DNA of 64,000 nucleotides from Spartinivicinus ruber (GTDB lineage: Bacteria; Pseudomonadota; Gammaproteobacteria; Pseudomonadales; Zooshikellaceae): the NCBI RefSeq assembly GCF_011009015.1, contig NZ_CP048878.1:4680354-4744353 (forward strand), in the 5' to 3' direction. Both the position numbers and the translations under genes were made by a program. Positions 8,984 to 18,429 of this stretch are shown piece after piece (position 1 is the stretch's first letter; every line of letters begins with the position of its first letter). The notes beneath the pieces were generated by a model that was not told the DNA's origin, ran no database searches, and worked only from the letters and a program-made list of their open reading frames with translations.

Positions 8984-9018
8984 TGTCAGATCAGATATGA
9001 ATCAGTACATGTAATCCA

Positions 9019-10605
9019 TTATTTTGTTGAAAATTGATCTACTAAACTTTGTTGCTGCTTTGTTTGTTCTGACAGGCTTTTTGATAATTGCAATGTTTGC
9101 TGTGCTTGATCTGCAGTTTTAGATGCATGCAAGCTAAGGCTGCTAATATTGTTACTGATCTCTTCAGCTACACAACTCTGTTCTTCACTGGCAGATGCTA
9201 TCTGGGTACTCATATCTGCTAATGAATGAATAATTTTAGCTATTGCATCCAATGACTCACCTGAACGATTGATATTCATGACACTACTCTCAGAACGTTG
9301 CTTACTGCCTTCCATAGCAACGACTGCTTGCTTAGTATCTGTTTGGAGCCGTTCAATCATAGCCTCAATCTCACCAGTAGACTCTTGTGTTTTTTGGGCC
9401 AATGTTCTCACTTCGTCTGCTACAACAGCGAATCCTCGTCCTTGCTCACCAGCTCTGGCTGCCTCAATTGCTGCATTTAATGCTAATAGATTTGTTTGCT
9501 CCGCAATGGACTTAATTACATCCAGAACAGAACCAATGTTCTGACTCTGCTGCGCTAAATTCTCAATGGTTTTTGTTGATGCATCAATTTCTTTAACTAG
9601 AATATCATTCGACTTAATAGCTTGATTAGAAATTTCACGAGTATCATTAGCTAGTTTCTCAGCTTGTTCAGCCTGTTTAGAGGACTCCTCACAGTTCTTT
9701 GCCACCTCCTGAAAAGAAGCTGTCATTTCTTCTATTGCAGATGCAAGCTGATGAATTTCACTTTGTTGGCTTGCAATTTCATTTGCTGTAGCCCCTGTTA
9801 AGTTATTAGATTGCTCAGCAACTGATTGGATTTGTTGACTTGAATCCTTCACTCTACCAATAACACTTTTTAATTCGGTATTTTTCATTTTCATAGCTAG
9901 CTCAATTTGTGATATCTCATCACAAGCTCCAGTATAAATATACTTCATCAGATCATTATCAAAAATTGATCGAGCCTCTTTTGCTAATCGGTTGAGCCGT
10001 GATACCGAAACTTGAAACAATAGAGTGGAAAGTATTACTGAAGTCACAAAGGATAGAGCTGCAGTTCCAACACTGCCTCCACCAGTGAGACCTGCCCAGA
10101 ACCCAAAACTAATCATTGGAGAAAAACCTCCTAATGCGCAGAGCAGCAAACGTACTAAATATGGAATCTTAAATGACTGAAGAGTCTTCGGTATTTTTCC
10201 ATTATTTAGTGCTTCATAGACTTTTTCAGCACGTGTTACCAACTTCTTGTCAGGAATAAAACGTACTGACTGAAATTCTCTAACTTCTCCATCAATCTTA
10301 ATTGGCATCACATAAGCACTTACCCAATAATGGTCCCCTCCTTTACAACGATTCTTAACTGGTCCCATCCAAGATTTACCAGCTTTTAAATAGCTCCATA
10401 GATTCTCAAAAGCTGCTGGAGGCATATCAGGGTGTCGCACTATATTATGATTTTTATTGAGCAACTCATCAGAGCTGAATTCAGCAACATCACAAAAATC
10501 TTTATTAACATAAGTGATAGTGCCTTTCAGATTCGTTGTAGAGAGAAGATTGCAGCTTTCGGAAAAGCTTTTTTCTACACCTGTGATTGGTAAGTTTTTT
10601 TTCAT
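9019..10605 (-). CDS. Aer-like methyl-accepting chemotaxis protein (PAS-MCP)
   Basis: PAS domain (about residues 10-120 from this start; [20 protein letters not shown], then [18 protein letters not shown], the Aer signature), two membrane segments near 165-215, then a long signalling coiled coil with the conserved hairpin tip ([35 protein letters not shown]). Aer senses redox or oxygen through FAD in the PAS pocket and drives CheA. I take ATG 10605 (MKKNLPITG) rather than TTG 10701, since the PAS domain then starts at the normal distance. Solitary gene. Confidence 0.9.
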   Translation of the reverse strand: MKKNLPITGVEKSFSESCNLLSTTNLKGTITYVNKDFCDVAEFSSDELLNKNHNIVRHPDMPPAAFENLWSYLKAGKSWMGPVKNRCKGGDHYWVSAYVMPIKIDGEVREFQSVRFIPDKKLVTRAEKVYEALNNGKIPKTLQSFKIPYLVRLLLCALGGFSPMISFGFWAGLTGGGSVGTAALSFVTSVILSTLLFQVSVSRLNRLAKEARSIFDNDLMKYIYTGACDEISQIELAMKMKNTELKSVIGRVKDSSQQIQSVAEQSNNLTGATANEIASQQSEIHQLASAIEEMTASFQEVAKNCEESSKQAEQAEKLANDTREISNQAIKSNDILVKEIDASTKTIENLAQQSQNIGSVLDVIKSIAEQTNLLALNAAIEAARAGEQGRGFAVVADEVRTLAQKTQESTGEIEAMIERLQTDTKQAVVAMEGSKQRSESSVMNINRSGESLDAIAKIIHSLADMSTQIASASEEQSCVAEEISNNISSLSLHASKTADQAQQTLQLSKSLSEQTKQQQSLVDQFSTK

Positions 10606-10854
10606 ATCGATACTACTTAGAAGTGCTTTATATATCAGAGTATTTACGCAGTCTTTCGTTGCTTTTAAATTAAAATGTATACTATTATCAAAATGGTGCA
10701 ATGAATAACTTGGTGGACTATAGTTAACTCTTGGTTTTATAAAATAACCTCTTGTACTACCAGTGATTTCTTATCCTGAAAATTAAGCACGTATTAAAGT
10801 ATACAAGCGCCTAAAAACATAATTTATTCAGCTACTTATATACTTTGCTAATGA

Positions 10855-10886
10855 CAAGTGTCCACTAAATAGGGGGAAGATCACTG
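10855..10886. repeat. IS-end-like repeat (TGATCTTCCCCC family), copy 1
   Basis: AAGTGTCCACTAAATAGGGG then GAAGATCA. Near-identical copies, inverted, lie at 18590-18615 and 24733-24766. Together they look like terminal repeats of a lost IS3-type element. Confidence 0.45.
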
Positions 10887-11059
10887 CCACCTTATACCTT
10901 ATTGAGTGTCACTCATTCTTCTGTTTCACATGCGAAACTGATCTATTATTGGTAAATACCCCTTTAAAGCCATAGACTTCTAGAAAGCACCAAGAATACA
11001 GAGTAACAACACTCTCGTAGGCATCTCAATGGAAAGCAATATGGGAACAAACGCATTAG

Positions 11060-11098
11060 CATTTTCGTCACAAATGTTCCTGAACATCCACGAAAATG
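11060..11098. promoter_or_regulatory. Two-part hairpin upstream of a binding-protein gene
   Basis: Outer arms CATTTTCGT/ACGAAAATG (11060-11068, 11090-11098) and inner arms ATGTTC/GAACAT (11074-11079, 11082-11087). It lies 29 bp before the ATG at 11127, so it could act as an attenuator or mRNA stability element. The rest of 10702-11060 holds no gene. Confidence 0.4.
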
Positions 11099-11126
11099 TT
11101 TCTGTGAATCATTGAGCAATACCAAC

Positions 11127-11906
11127 ATGAAAAATTACTATCATATCTTTTTTACTATTTTTATAGCACTTATTTATATTAAAACCCCAGTCTCTTCAGC
11201 AGATACTATGTCACTTGCCTATATGGAGCATTGGTTCCCTATCAGCCAAAGAACAAAAAACGGAATGGAAGGGATTCTTATCGATATCATGAATGAGGCT
11301 CTTAGTAACCGCTTAGGAATTTCCATCTCCCATCATGGCTACCCCTGGATAAGGGCTCAAGAGTATGTGAAGGATGGTGTACACGATGCTATGATCACAA
11401 CCCCTACAGAGGAGCGCTCTAAATATGGAGTCTTTGGCAAAGAACCAGTCCTTTTCAGGTCATATAGTATTTATGTCAAAAAAGGGAACCCTCTTGTTGA
11501 GTCCTTGAAGAAAATTCAGACGTTAGAAGACTTGAAACCTTTTGAACGGGTTGACTACTTGGGAAATGGGTGGACGAAGAAGTATATGGATGGAAAAGGG
11601 TATAAAATTCATAACGTAGTAAAAAAATATCAAATGTGGCGTGTGTTAAATGCTGAACAAGGAGGCGATTATATCCTGGAGAACCCCTTTGCAATCCGAA
11701 CAACTTTAAAAAAACTGGGGTTGCATGATGAGTTCATTGAAATACCAACAACACTACCTGAATTGAATTTTTATTATGTGATAATAGCCTCCAAAAAATC
11801 TCCATTTACAAAGATTCTGCCAAAGTTTGATGAACAAATACGTGCCATGAAAAAAGATGGATCCTGGGATGCGATTCTTGATAAATGGTATAGCCAACAG
11901 GATTGA
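11127..11906 (+). CDS. Periplasmic substrate-binding protein (SBP_bac_3)
   Basis: Signal peptide (MKNYYHIFFTIFIALIYIKT), then a complete two-lobe binding domain: MEGILIDIMNEALSNRLGI, HDAMITTPTEERSKYGVFGK, the hinge, and the C-terminal helix IRAMKKDGSWDAILDKWY. Members bind amino acids or related solutes for ABC importers or receptors. No permease or ATPase gene lies nearby. ATG 11127 is the start; the frame is open a little further upstream. The palindromic motif TTTCrCATGCGAAAct occurs on both sides (10926 and 11960). Confidence 0.85.
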   Translation: MKNYYHIFFTIFIALIYIKTPVSSADTMSLAYMEHWFPISQRTKNGMEGILIDIMNEALSNRLGISISHHGYPWIRAQEYVKDGVHDAMITTPTEERSKYGVFGKEPVLFRSYSIYVKKGNPLVESLKKIQTLEDLKPFERVDYLGNGWTKKYMDGKGYKIHNVVKKYQMWRVLNAEQGGDYILENPFAIRTTLKKLGLHDEFIEIPTTLPELNFYYVIIASKKSPFTKILPKFDEQIRAMKKDGSWDAILDKWYSQQD

Positions 11907-12047
11907 AGGCTTTTTCACATATTTTCAACCCATATAATACTTTGTCAGTCCTGAACGATTTCGCATGCGAAACTAGAAGTTAAATTACCACCGGCAAAGC
12001 CGGTGGCTTATACGGGTGAGCCCCTCAAAAGAGCTATATATCAGTCG

Positions 12048-12216
12048 CTAAAGCGACAAATTCATCTGGTCAAAATATTGATCCCTACTATCTTGATTTC
12101 GAATATATTCCCTCACTAGCTTTTCATCCAAACCAACCGTTGAAACAATGTAGCCTCTCACCCAAAACCTTTCTCCTTTAAAGTTTCTTACTTTGTTTCC
12201 ATACTGTTTGATTAAA
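12048..12216 (-). pseudogene. IS200/IS605 TnpA C-terminal relic
   Basis: Reading leftwards gives GNKVRNFKGERFWVRGYIVS then TVGLDEKLVREYIRNQ and a stop, the end of an IS200-type Y1 transposase. The N-terminal HUH/catalytic part is gone. Small hairpins (CCACCGGCAAAGCCGGTGG at 11990-12008 and GTCGCTAAAGCGAC at 12044-12057) fit the end structures of this family. About 390 bp around it (12217-12602) hold no convincing gene. Confidence 0.7.
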
Positions 12217-12602
12217 GCAGATCATAGATCACTAACGCTATACAACAGGTACCATCACATTCCAAAATAAAGCTCACATTCGCCCTGTTGTGGTTGAGCA
12301 GAACACTGTATTTTCTAGTTCCATAGTTAATACTATGCCGGTTTTCTCGCTAATTTGCGACAAATTAATTCGAGAAAAAATAATATTTTTGACTTTATTG
12401 AATGTTTAACTTGGTATTTGTTGATTATTTTCTGTAGTTTTTCGTCTGCTTCTTGCCTTCGTCGTCGGAACTCCCGATAGTTACTCATTACTCTGCAGGC
12501 CTTTATTAATGGTATATCAAGCAATACTCGAACAAACGTTTGACTTGTGGCCGATCAATCTTTATACTGCAATCGGACTTTGTTATGTGAGCTGTTATTT
12601 TG

Positions 12603-12833
12603 ATGAATCAAGAATTAATTTTTTTATTAGGATTCTTAGTCACCATAGTAGCCTTGTTTATATTCATAATTTCCGTAAAATATTTAGGAAAAATTAGCAA
12701 CGAATCTTTATCTCTACTCAATATTTCAAAATCATTCTTTGTTTGCTTTGCAACTACTGGGGTTTTGTTTGCTTCATTCGGCTTTATAATGTACTTAAGT
12801 TTAATGGGTGGGCTGTTTCCACAAACTCCCTAA
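12603..12833 (+). CDS. Small two-helix membrane protein
   Basis: 76 residues from ATG 12603, two membrane segments (LIFLLGFLVTIVALFIFIIS and FFVCFATTGVLFASFGFIMY). No known family and no strong ribosome site, so it may not be real. Confidence 0.35.
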   Translation: MNQELIFLLGFLVTIVALFIFIISVKYLGKISNESLSLLNISKSFFVCFATTGVLFASFGFIMYLSLMGGLFPQTP

Positions 12834-12884
12834 CCTGCCAAAACTCATAAAAAATTGACCCTATATTTAAAATTAATTATTTTT

Positions 12885-13130
12885 TAATTCACTAGCCTTA
12901 GCCCTGTAAGTTTGCCTAGCCTGGCCTTTCAACTCTTCCGGCAAGCTTGTTACTGCACTTACCACTTTGTCTAACTCACTTTAGTTCTACACATGAATTA
13001 ATTGCCGTTAAGATGTTCTGCAGGTCCGTTTCAGCCTGGTTAGGCTCTGACTCCTGCAGTTTGCCTAACAAGGTCTTTCGGCCCTTCTGCTGGCTTAGGT
13101 GGTGTTACATATTTCTCTACAACATCCATT
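12885..13130 (-). pseudogene. Decayed coding relic, probably phage-derived
   Basis: Read on the minus strand, three frames in succession give protein-like text: KYVTPPKPAEGPKDLVRQTA, then QAETDLQNILTAINSCVELK, then LDKVVSAVTSLPEELKGQAR and QTYRAKASELKNN-stop. Two frameshifts break it. Family not recognised. Nothing is seen in 13148-13453. Confidence 0.35.
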
Positions 13131-13453
13131 TGCTATTCATGAACTGATATACCCCTTAGCAAATCTGGGAAAGCATCCCTAACTGCTGTCAACTTTTTGG
13201 AAGGCAGTGTACTAGAGCAGATAGGTGTTTGGATAGACGTTATTGGCCGTATAATGTGTAAGTTATTTACTGTAACCCATGATTACTAAGGGTACACCAT
13301 CGAAATAAAGCTAAAAGAAGTAACTGATGTCAGCTAATATTCATTTTTGGAGTAATTTTATTATTTTAATAAATATTTGATAGGGCTGCTTGCTGATGTG
13401 TTATATGATTAAAGCTGTTGTTCTGTATATGGATTTTTATAGAAGGGATTTCT

Positions 13454-14392
13454 ATGAGCAGCCAAAGTAAATCGCTAATATTCATTAGCATTGTAACTTA
13501 CTTCATGATGCTTTCACATCAAGTGATAGCAAACAATAAACCAACAGGGGAGAACATAATTAGCTTATTTATGAAAGAGAAAGGTATTGCTATTAAGTTA
13601 AATCAAAAAGATGAAAGCTTTCAGCTGTTTCTTAAAAATATCTTGTTGGGTGAATATCCTGAGTTAACAGGAAAATATTCTCAGTTTGTGAAAACACAAG
13701 AAGAATTAGATCAGGTACTTGAGTATGCTTCTCAAGGGTTAAGCCCGTTATTTAAAAACTTTTCTAAAGAGTCTGACATAAATGAAGCTTTAATAAAGGA
13801 AACAACGGGAGAAGACTTGATCAGTAGCACATCTCATTTGTTTTCAACTTACAACCGTACAGATGCCATTGATTATGCGTATACTTGGTGGAATAGTCGT
13901 AACCCCAGCTATCCCGATTTTGGTGACAATGACTGCACTAATTTTATTAGTCAGGCCATGATTGCTGGCGGGTTTAGCAAAGTAGGTAGTGGTGATGGCT
14001 GTAGGGATGAATCTACCAGCACTGAGTTTTATTCCTATTCAGCTTCTCCTCCTCTTTGGTGTTTAGGTAGTAATCGAAATTGGGAGTGGTCAACCAGTTG
14101 GAGTGTAGTTTGGCCGTTTAGGGACTATTTTGGCCACCAAAATAGTTATGCTACAGTTCTTGGATGGACAAAAAGTGCATCAACAGCAAAAAATCTGCTT
14201 TCACCGGGTGATATAGTACAGTTACAGAATAAACAAGGCAGTAACTGGGTAAGTTATCATAATATGTTAGTAACTGATGAGGATTCTAATGATCTTTTGC
14301 TTACTTACCATGCAACAAATAGAAAAGATAAGCCTTTAAGTTCGATTCCTACAGGTACAACGCAACGTTATATGTTAATTCGATTTCCTTAA
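13454..14392 (+). CDS. Secreted Amidase_6-domain protein
   Basis: 312 residues from ATG 13454 (AAGGGA upstream). Signal peptide (SLIFISIVTYFMMLSHQVIA), a helical region of about 110 residues, then an Amidase_6 / NlpC-P60-like domain: YNRTDAIDYAYTWWNSRNP, the catalytic Cys in DNDCTNFISQAMIAGG, and a later His in WVSYHNMLVTDE. Such proteins cleave or bind peptidoglycan-like amides outside the cell and are commoner in Gram-positives. Three further Cys (GCRDES, LWCLGS) may be paired. Confidence 0.75.
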   Translation: MSSQSKSLIFISIVTYFMMLSHQVIANNKPTGENIISLFMKEKGIAIKLNQKDESFQLFLKNILLGEYPELTGKYSQFVKTQEELDQVLEYASQGLSPLFKNFSKESDINEALIKETTGEDLISSTSHLFSTYNRTDAIDYAYTWWNSRNPSYPDFGDNDCTNFISQAMIAGGFSKVGSGDGCRDESTSTEFYSYSASPPLWCLGSNRNWEWSTSWSVVWPFRDYFGHQNSYATVLGWTKSASTAKNLLSPGDIVQLQNKQGSNWVSYHNMLVTDEDSNDLLLTYHATNRKDKPLSSIPTGTTQRYMLIRFP

Positions 14393-14409
14393 ATAGAAAG
14401 AAATTGTGC

Positions 14410-14476
14410 CCCCCCGGCAACTGTGTATAGGTGGTTAAAAAATTTTTGTTCTCACCCACCTTCACCGAGGGAATAC
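14410..14476 (-). repeat. 67-bp repeat, right copy
   Basis: Inverted copy of 7017-7083, differing at only a few bases over its length. It marks the point where the IS66 tnpA frame is cut short. Confidence 0.7.
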
Positions 14477-14678
14477 GAACCCTGAATTGAGCATGGGTGA
14501 TCCGTAAAGTGGATAATATTTTTGATATTTTATAGTGCTCCTGAAGTGCAATGACATCACGCCAGTATATCTTTGGAAACGGCTGGCGTTTACCTAGTTG
14601 CTGTCTCCAGGCCTCAAACTTGGCTTGCACGGCCTCAAGAGTTAATGGGGCCTCGGAGGGGATTGCTTCTTTGGTCAT
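14468..14678 (-). pseudogene. IS66-family accessory protein TnpA, truncated
   Basis: From ATG 14678 (AGGAATAG upstream): LEAVQAKFEAWRQQLGKRQP, FPKIYWRDVIALQEHYKISK and LRITHAQFRVRI, typical of IS66 TnpA. After RVRI the frame runs into the 67-bp repeat, so the 3' end is lost. TnpB and TnpC are absent. Confidence 0.6.
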
Positions 14679-14757
14679 TCTATTCCTAAACAAAGGTGAC
14701 AACTGTTGAGGTTAGGCTATCAGGGTTTTATTCAGCACACACGCACGATTGCCGAGG

Positions 14758-15017
14758 GACTGTGAATGTGCTAGATACTCTCTTCAAAGTGCGCAACGTT
14801 GTGTTTGAAGATGGACCAACAATATAGCGAGCCATGAACGATTATCGGCTCTCTGAAAAAGTAAATAGTTGGCAGTAAGAAAAAAGATGCTGATTTTGCT
14901 GATGTCTTGATTATTAATAAATCAAAGCAAGTAATATCCGAGAAAAACAGCCAGTTTGAAGGATTATATACCTTTGACCTTGCAGCCCAGCAAATCAGTG
15001 GAGCGAAAGCGCCCTAG
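14758..15017 (+). pseudogene. PIN-domain (VapC-type) toxin relic
   Basis: The + strand reads VLDTLFKVRNVVFEDGPT, then a stop, then RAMNDYRLSEK, another break, then DADFADVLIINKSKQ and LYTFDLAAQQISGAKAP-stop. This is the order of motifs in a PIN ribonuclease (acidic EDG, ADFADxLI). Stop codon and frameshift show decay; no antitoxin gene is next to it. Confidence 0.6.
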
Positions 15018-15156
15018 TCATCACTGCTACCTTGCCACATGGTTACAGCAGGTCACTACTCCTGCTGTGTAGCAAAACCCTAAGTGATTGATTTATTTAG
15101 GGTAAGCTGATCAACTTTTATACAAAAGTTAACCAGCTTATATATTAAAGTTTAAA

Positions 15157-16389
15157 TTAATTGTAATAGAAGTAGTCATTTATATTATCAACAATGATCT
15201 CAGCAAACATTTCTTCTGAGTCATATACAATGATGTCATTATACCCAGCTTTTGAAAGTGTTTTTACTCCATTTTTTTGCGTTTTTATGTATTTTTTAAG
15301 ACCTAGCGGTAGTTCAGTACAACTCAATAGAACATTATTTGTTCCATATGTACTGGCAAGCTCAAAAATTTTGTTATACAAATTTTCTAATTCATTTTCA
15401 GTCGCAGTGCCTTGTTTGATTTTATCAATATATTCCTGCATATTGTCCTGTTCATCTGAAGTTTTAAGGCGTTTATAGGAAATACCTTTGTCCTCCATAA
15501 GTCCTTTGTATAACTTCTTATTCCACGCTTCTTTTGTACCAAGAATTAATATATTTTCTTTTTGGCGTTGTGGTACATCAGATTCAATTATTTTATCAAG
15601 CAAATCCTTTGGTAGGTGAGCAATATTTGGAACTTTTGGTAAGCTAAAACCTGCGGATGCCCAATAAATTAAATTTACTCTTGCTGCTATCTGAAGCCCA
15701 TTACTCACATCTATTAGTGTTTGACGCTTAGTATGGGCAGTATTACTTGCCATATAATAGTTTCGATATCCATGACTCATAAATCCTTCATCTACTGTTC
15801 CTGGCAGTCCAGGCCCAGCTAACCTTCCTAACCAGTCTGGAGAATACACATATTGACTGCCACTTCTGGGAGGTGGTAGAGAATAAAGGTGGATCATAAA
15901 TGCATCTCTAAGTCTCATTTTATGAAACTCTGGTTCTTCGAGGTTTACATGTTTAGTAATAATATTTACCAAACTAGCATCACTAAGCGGCCCTGTTCCA
16001 CCTAAAATCCCGATAGTTTGCTCTTCACCAGGCATTTCACCTTTGGAAAGTGAGCCATTATTAAAAATAAACCGAAGGTCTATTACAGGGCGGTCAAATT
16101 CTACAGGAATGACGTCAGCAATAGCCTGCTGTAATTCTTCATATTCATGAGCTTTTTGAGCATGATTATCATAGACTTTAAAACAAAACTGTTCCCGTGT
16201 AAGCTCACTTATTGTACCGCTTTTATAGTGATTTTGTACTTTTTCTTTTAAATCAGAAAATCTATCACCCCATTCTTCATCTGATCCACATGCGGCAAGT
16301 GTTATGGAACTCTGAAAACTAAAAAGTATACCGACTGCAAGTGCTGCTGAAGTTGAAACTTTTAATCTTATATTTACTGCTTGTTTCAA
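15157..16389 (-). CDS. Secreted Asp/Glu racemase-like protein lacking the first catalytic Cys
   Basis: 410 residues. Signal peptide ending near ITLAACGS; the AAC could also be a lipobox. Residues 126-140 (IGILGGTGPLSDASL) are the nucleotide-free racemase start motif; the site normally CNTAH is SNTAH here (Ser215), while the second Cys is kept (LLSCTELPLGL, Cys357). Asp/Glu racemases use two Cys as acid and base, so true racemisation is unlikely; lyase, hydrolase or binding roles are possible. The N-terminal 35-115 segment is an added helical domain. Export is also unusual for this family. Solitary gene. Confidence 0.7.
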   Translation of the reverse strand: MKQAVNIRLKVSTSAALAVGILFSFQSSITLAACGSDEEWGDRFSDLKEKVQNHYKSGTISELTREQFCFKVYDNHAQKAHEYEELQQAIADVIPVEFDRPVIDLRFIFNNGSLSKGEMPGEEQTIGILGGTGPLSDASLVNIITKHVNLEEPEFHKMRLRDAFMIHLYSLPPPRSGSQYVYSPDWLGRLAGPGLPGTVDEGFMSHGYRNYYMASNTAHTKRQTLIDVSNGLQIAARVNLIYWASAGFSLPKVPNIAHLPKDLLDKIIESDVPQRQKENILILGTKEAWNKKLYKGLMEDKGISYKRLKTSDEQDNMQEYIDKIKQGTATENELENLYNKIFELASTYGTNNVLLSCTELPLGLKKYIKTQKNGVKTLSKAGYNDIIVYDSEEMFAEIIVDNINDYFYYN

Positions 16390-16789
16390 GATTAGATCCT
16401 CTGTTTAATTAATTTTGATACCTGGTATAACTGTATTTAAATTTTCCTTTAAAAAAAATTTAAATATTTTTATACGACTGATTAATAAAACTAATAGCAC
16501 TAAAATGTCTGCATATTTTTTTAATCTTTCTATTTACATCCACTAGCATCTATATTTTTGTCTGTTAAGCCAGTTTTTTTGTTTCTTGGTCTCTTAAAAT
16601 AAGACGACTTAGGTGATATATTTTTTATGTAAAGTTTTGCAGGGAAATTAATTTTCTTTTATTTGAAGCTAGGTGGATAAGACCCAACTCTTCTACTGAC
16701 ATGTATAAAACGCAACCATAAGGCCCTCTGCTCCATGCGCTGCGCTTTCCACAACTACTGCCTTGTGAATCCTTAGTGATGTTTATGTT
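16390..16789. other. Gene-free AT-rich stretch
   Basis: No gene found. Around 16702-16725 a short motif (ACATGTATAAAACGCAACCA then TAAGGC) recurs, slightly changed, at 5728-5752. Confidence 0.4.
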
Positions 16790-16880
16790 TCCGCCTTTCC
16801 AAAACCCGCCGATAACGATCACTTATCGGTAGTTACCAGGAAACATATGACAGATTGGTTGTAGTTTGATCAGGCTAGAT
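16790..16880 (+). repeat. Dispersed intergenic repeat, reference copy
   Basis: Best-preserved copy: CCAAAACCCGCCGATAACGA, TCACTTATCGGTAGTTACCA, GGAAACATATGACAGATTGG, TTGTAGTTTGATCAGG. The centre folds (CCGATAA/TTATCGG). Other copies: 5095, 17322, 28436, 35215 (inverted), 45245 and 46355, with weak traces at 1485 and 36580. Confidence 0.75.
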
Positions 16881-16911
16881 GGCGGTGAACCCACACAGCG
16901 CCTAGTCCAGA

Positions 16912-17233
16912 ATGAATATGAATAAGCCAAACTTGACTAATAAGTGTATAAAAATAGCAATGCTCTGCTTAGCTTTTATGTTGGCAGGCAATAGCTATGC
17001 GGGTGAGGTAACGGATCAGCAAAAGCTCATCCAATCCTTCCAAGGTTATTCATTCCCTGTCCCAACTCTTGCTTTTACGTATGTGCTACTCCCTGACCCA
17101 TTGGCATCAGACGAAAGCAGCTGTACTAGCGAGTGTGATACGGCTAGTCATTGTGTGTGCTGATACGGGCAATGGTTGGGGGTATTGTTATAGTGTCCAA
17201 GATTGTATAGCACCAACGGGTAGTAATTGTTAG
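16912..17233 (+). CDS. Secreted Cys-rich small peptide, frameshifted at a TG tract
   Basis: Signal peptide (CIKIAMLCLAFMLAGNSYA) then a short mature peptide. In frame it stops at 17163 after SSCTSECDTASHCVC. The stop follows a (TG)4 run at 17152-17159; one extra TG would let reading continue as CADTGNGWGYCYSVQDCIAP then TGSNC-stop at 17233, adding three more spaced Cys to give seven in all. The frame change is seen directly; that the long form is the ancestral or alternative product is inferred. Small, secreted and disulfide-rich suggests a toxin- or defensin-like peptide, but no family is recognised. It lies right after a copy of the dispersed repeat. Confidence 0.5.
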
Positions 17234-17321
17234 GTATACGACTATTGATCCATTGATGCCTCCGGTCATTCGGAGGCTTGCTCTCAAAGGCTTAAAAGCA
17301 GTGTTCGGGCTTCCTGTCTTA

Positions 17322-17405
17322 CTCACCTCCCCTGTCGTCTTTCCAAAATCCGCCTATCGGTCGTTACAAGGAAATATATATCAAACTGATTGTAAATCAA
17401 TCAAA
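17322..17405 (+). repeat. Dispersed intergenic repeat, copy 3
   Basis: CCCCTGTCGTCTTTCCAAAA then TCCGCCTATCGGTCGTTACA and AGGAAATATAT. It runs into the 3' end of the next gene on the minus strand. Confidence 0.65.
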
Positions 17406-17408
17406 CCT

Positions 17409-17786
17409 TTAACTTAACAACCAGTCTTCTGCTTCCAATTTTTGGTTCCAGTTAAATGCCTTCACTTCTAAACCTGGGAAAAAGGCACCTTCAAGTTCAC
17501 TCACTTTCTTTAACCAGGTTTTGTCAGCTAATACTGCTGCTCGTTTAAAGTTTTTCATCAGTTTAATCATCTCAGGCAAACGAGAGAACTCTACTGCGAT
17601 TGCTCCAAGTGTTGGAAAGTGGAAATCAGTAATTTCATAAAATAAGGTTCCGTTTTCAATATTCCTGGCTTTATCGGCAAGTTCATCTAGTACGGCATTC
17701 ATTTCTTTAGAGTCCATTTTGCCGCTTAATTTAATATCTAGACGATTAGTACTACTTTGAATGACTGTAAACATACAAATGTCCAT
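17409..17786 (-). CDS. SpoIIAA-like (STAS/SEC14-type) small protein
   Basis: 125 residues matching the SpoIIAA-like family (PF11964): LDIKLSGKMDSKEMNAVLDE, NGTLFYEITDFHFPTLGAIA, RAAVLADKTWLKKVSELEG and the end EAEDWLL. Cytoplasmic single-domain proteins of this type are thought to bind small lipophilic ligands or partners; role unknown. Starts at 17786 or at the second Met (17774) are equally possible. Confidence 0.75.
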   Translation of the reverse strand: MDICMFTVIQSSTNRLDIKLSGKMDSKEMNAVLDELADKARNIENGTLFYEITDFHFPTLGAIAVEFSRLPEMIKLMKNFKRAAVLADKTWLKKVSELEGAFFPGLEVKAFNWNQKLEAEDWLLS

Positions 17787-18107
17787 ATATTGTTAGTAAA
17801 CATTGCTAAGATATATTCATTATCTCTATTAGAATAGTTAACAAGTATTAGGTTTGTTGTTAGTCGCAAATCATCAAAGTGTAATAATTCTTATCTTGTC
17901 TCAATCCCTAATCCACTTATCAGTAGTTACAGCAGCTTAGTCGGAGATTAAGTTGATATCTGCTTTTTTTACAACAAATGACCAAAAAATAACCACAAAA
18001 TAAGTGGAGGATTACGTTTGATTGAACGTTGTTGCAGGCTTGCTGGATTTGGATAGGTTTTTGCTTGAATAACCAACCACTGTACTTGGTTATTAGAGAG
18101 GCCCTAT

Positions 18108-18404
18108 ATGTTTATACGAAATATTGCTTTATGTAATAAAGGATTAAATACAAATGAAGTCGATGGGATATTAAAACACATAAAAGAAAATGATGTACTA
18201 TTGAGAAAATATTATTCTATGCTTTCTCAAAGGGAAAGAGATAAGGGAACCTTTTTTAGTTGGTCATGGTTTGTTATTAGAACAACTTTGTTATTATTGG
18301 AAGAATATAACTTACCACATACACACTTTGAAGAAACCTTAATACTAAACCTCAAGAAAAATAATAATAAAACAACTCCTGTCCTGAACTTTGAGTTGGT
18401 ATAG
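18108..18404 (+). CDS. Hypothetical cytoplasmic protein
   Basis: 98 residues, helical, with FFSWSWFVIRTTLLLLEEYN in the middle. AGAGAGGCCCTAT lies just before ATG. No signal peptide and no known domain. Confidence 0.4.
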   Translation: MFIRNIALCNKGLNTNEVDGILKHIKENDVLLRKYYSMLSQRERDKGTFFSWSWFVIRTTLLLLEEYNLPHTHFEETLILNLKKNNNKTTPVLNFELV

Positions 18405-18429
18405 TGAGGTTTAATTTCTTACCTGGTAG

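Noticed and set aside
12333-12488. 51-aa frame on - (MSNYREFRRRRQEADEKLQK)
   Set aside because: Looks partly protein-like, but no family, no clear ribosome site and surrounding IS debris.
12947-13147. 66-aa frame on +
   Set aside because: Overlaps a better minus-strand coding relic; its composition is that of an antisense shadow.
16625-16822. 65-aa frame on -
   Set aside because: Runs into the dispersed repeat; no protein-like features.
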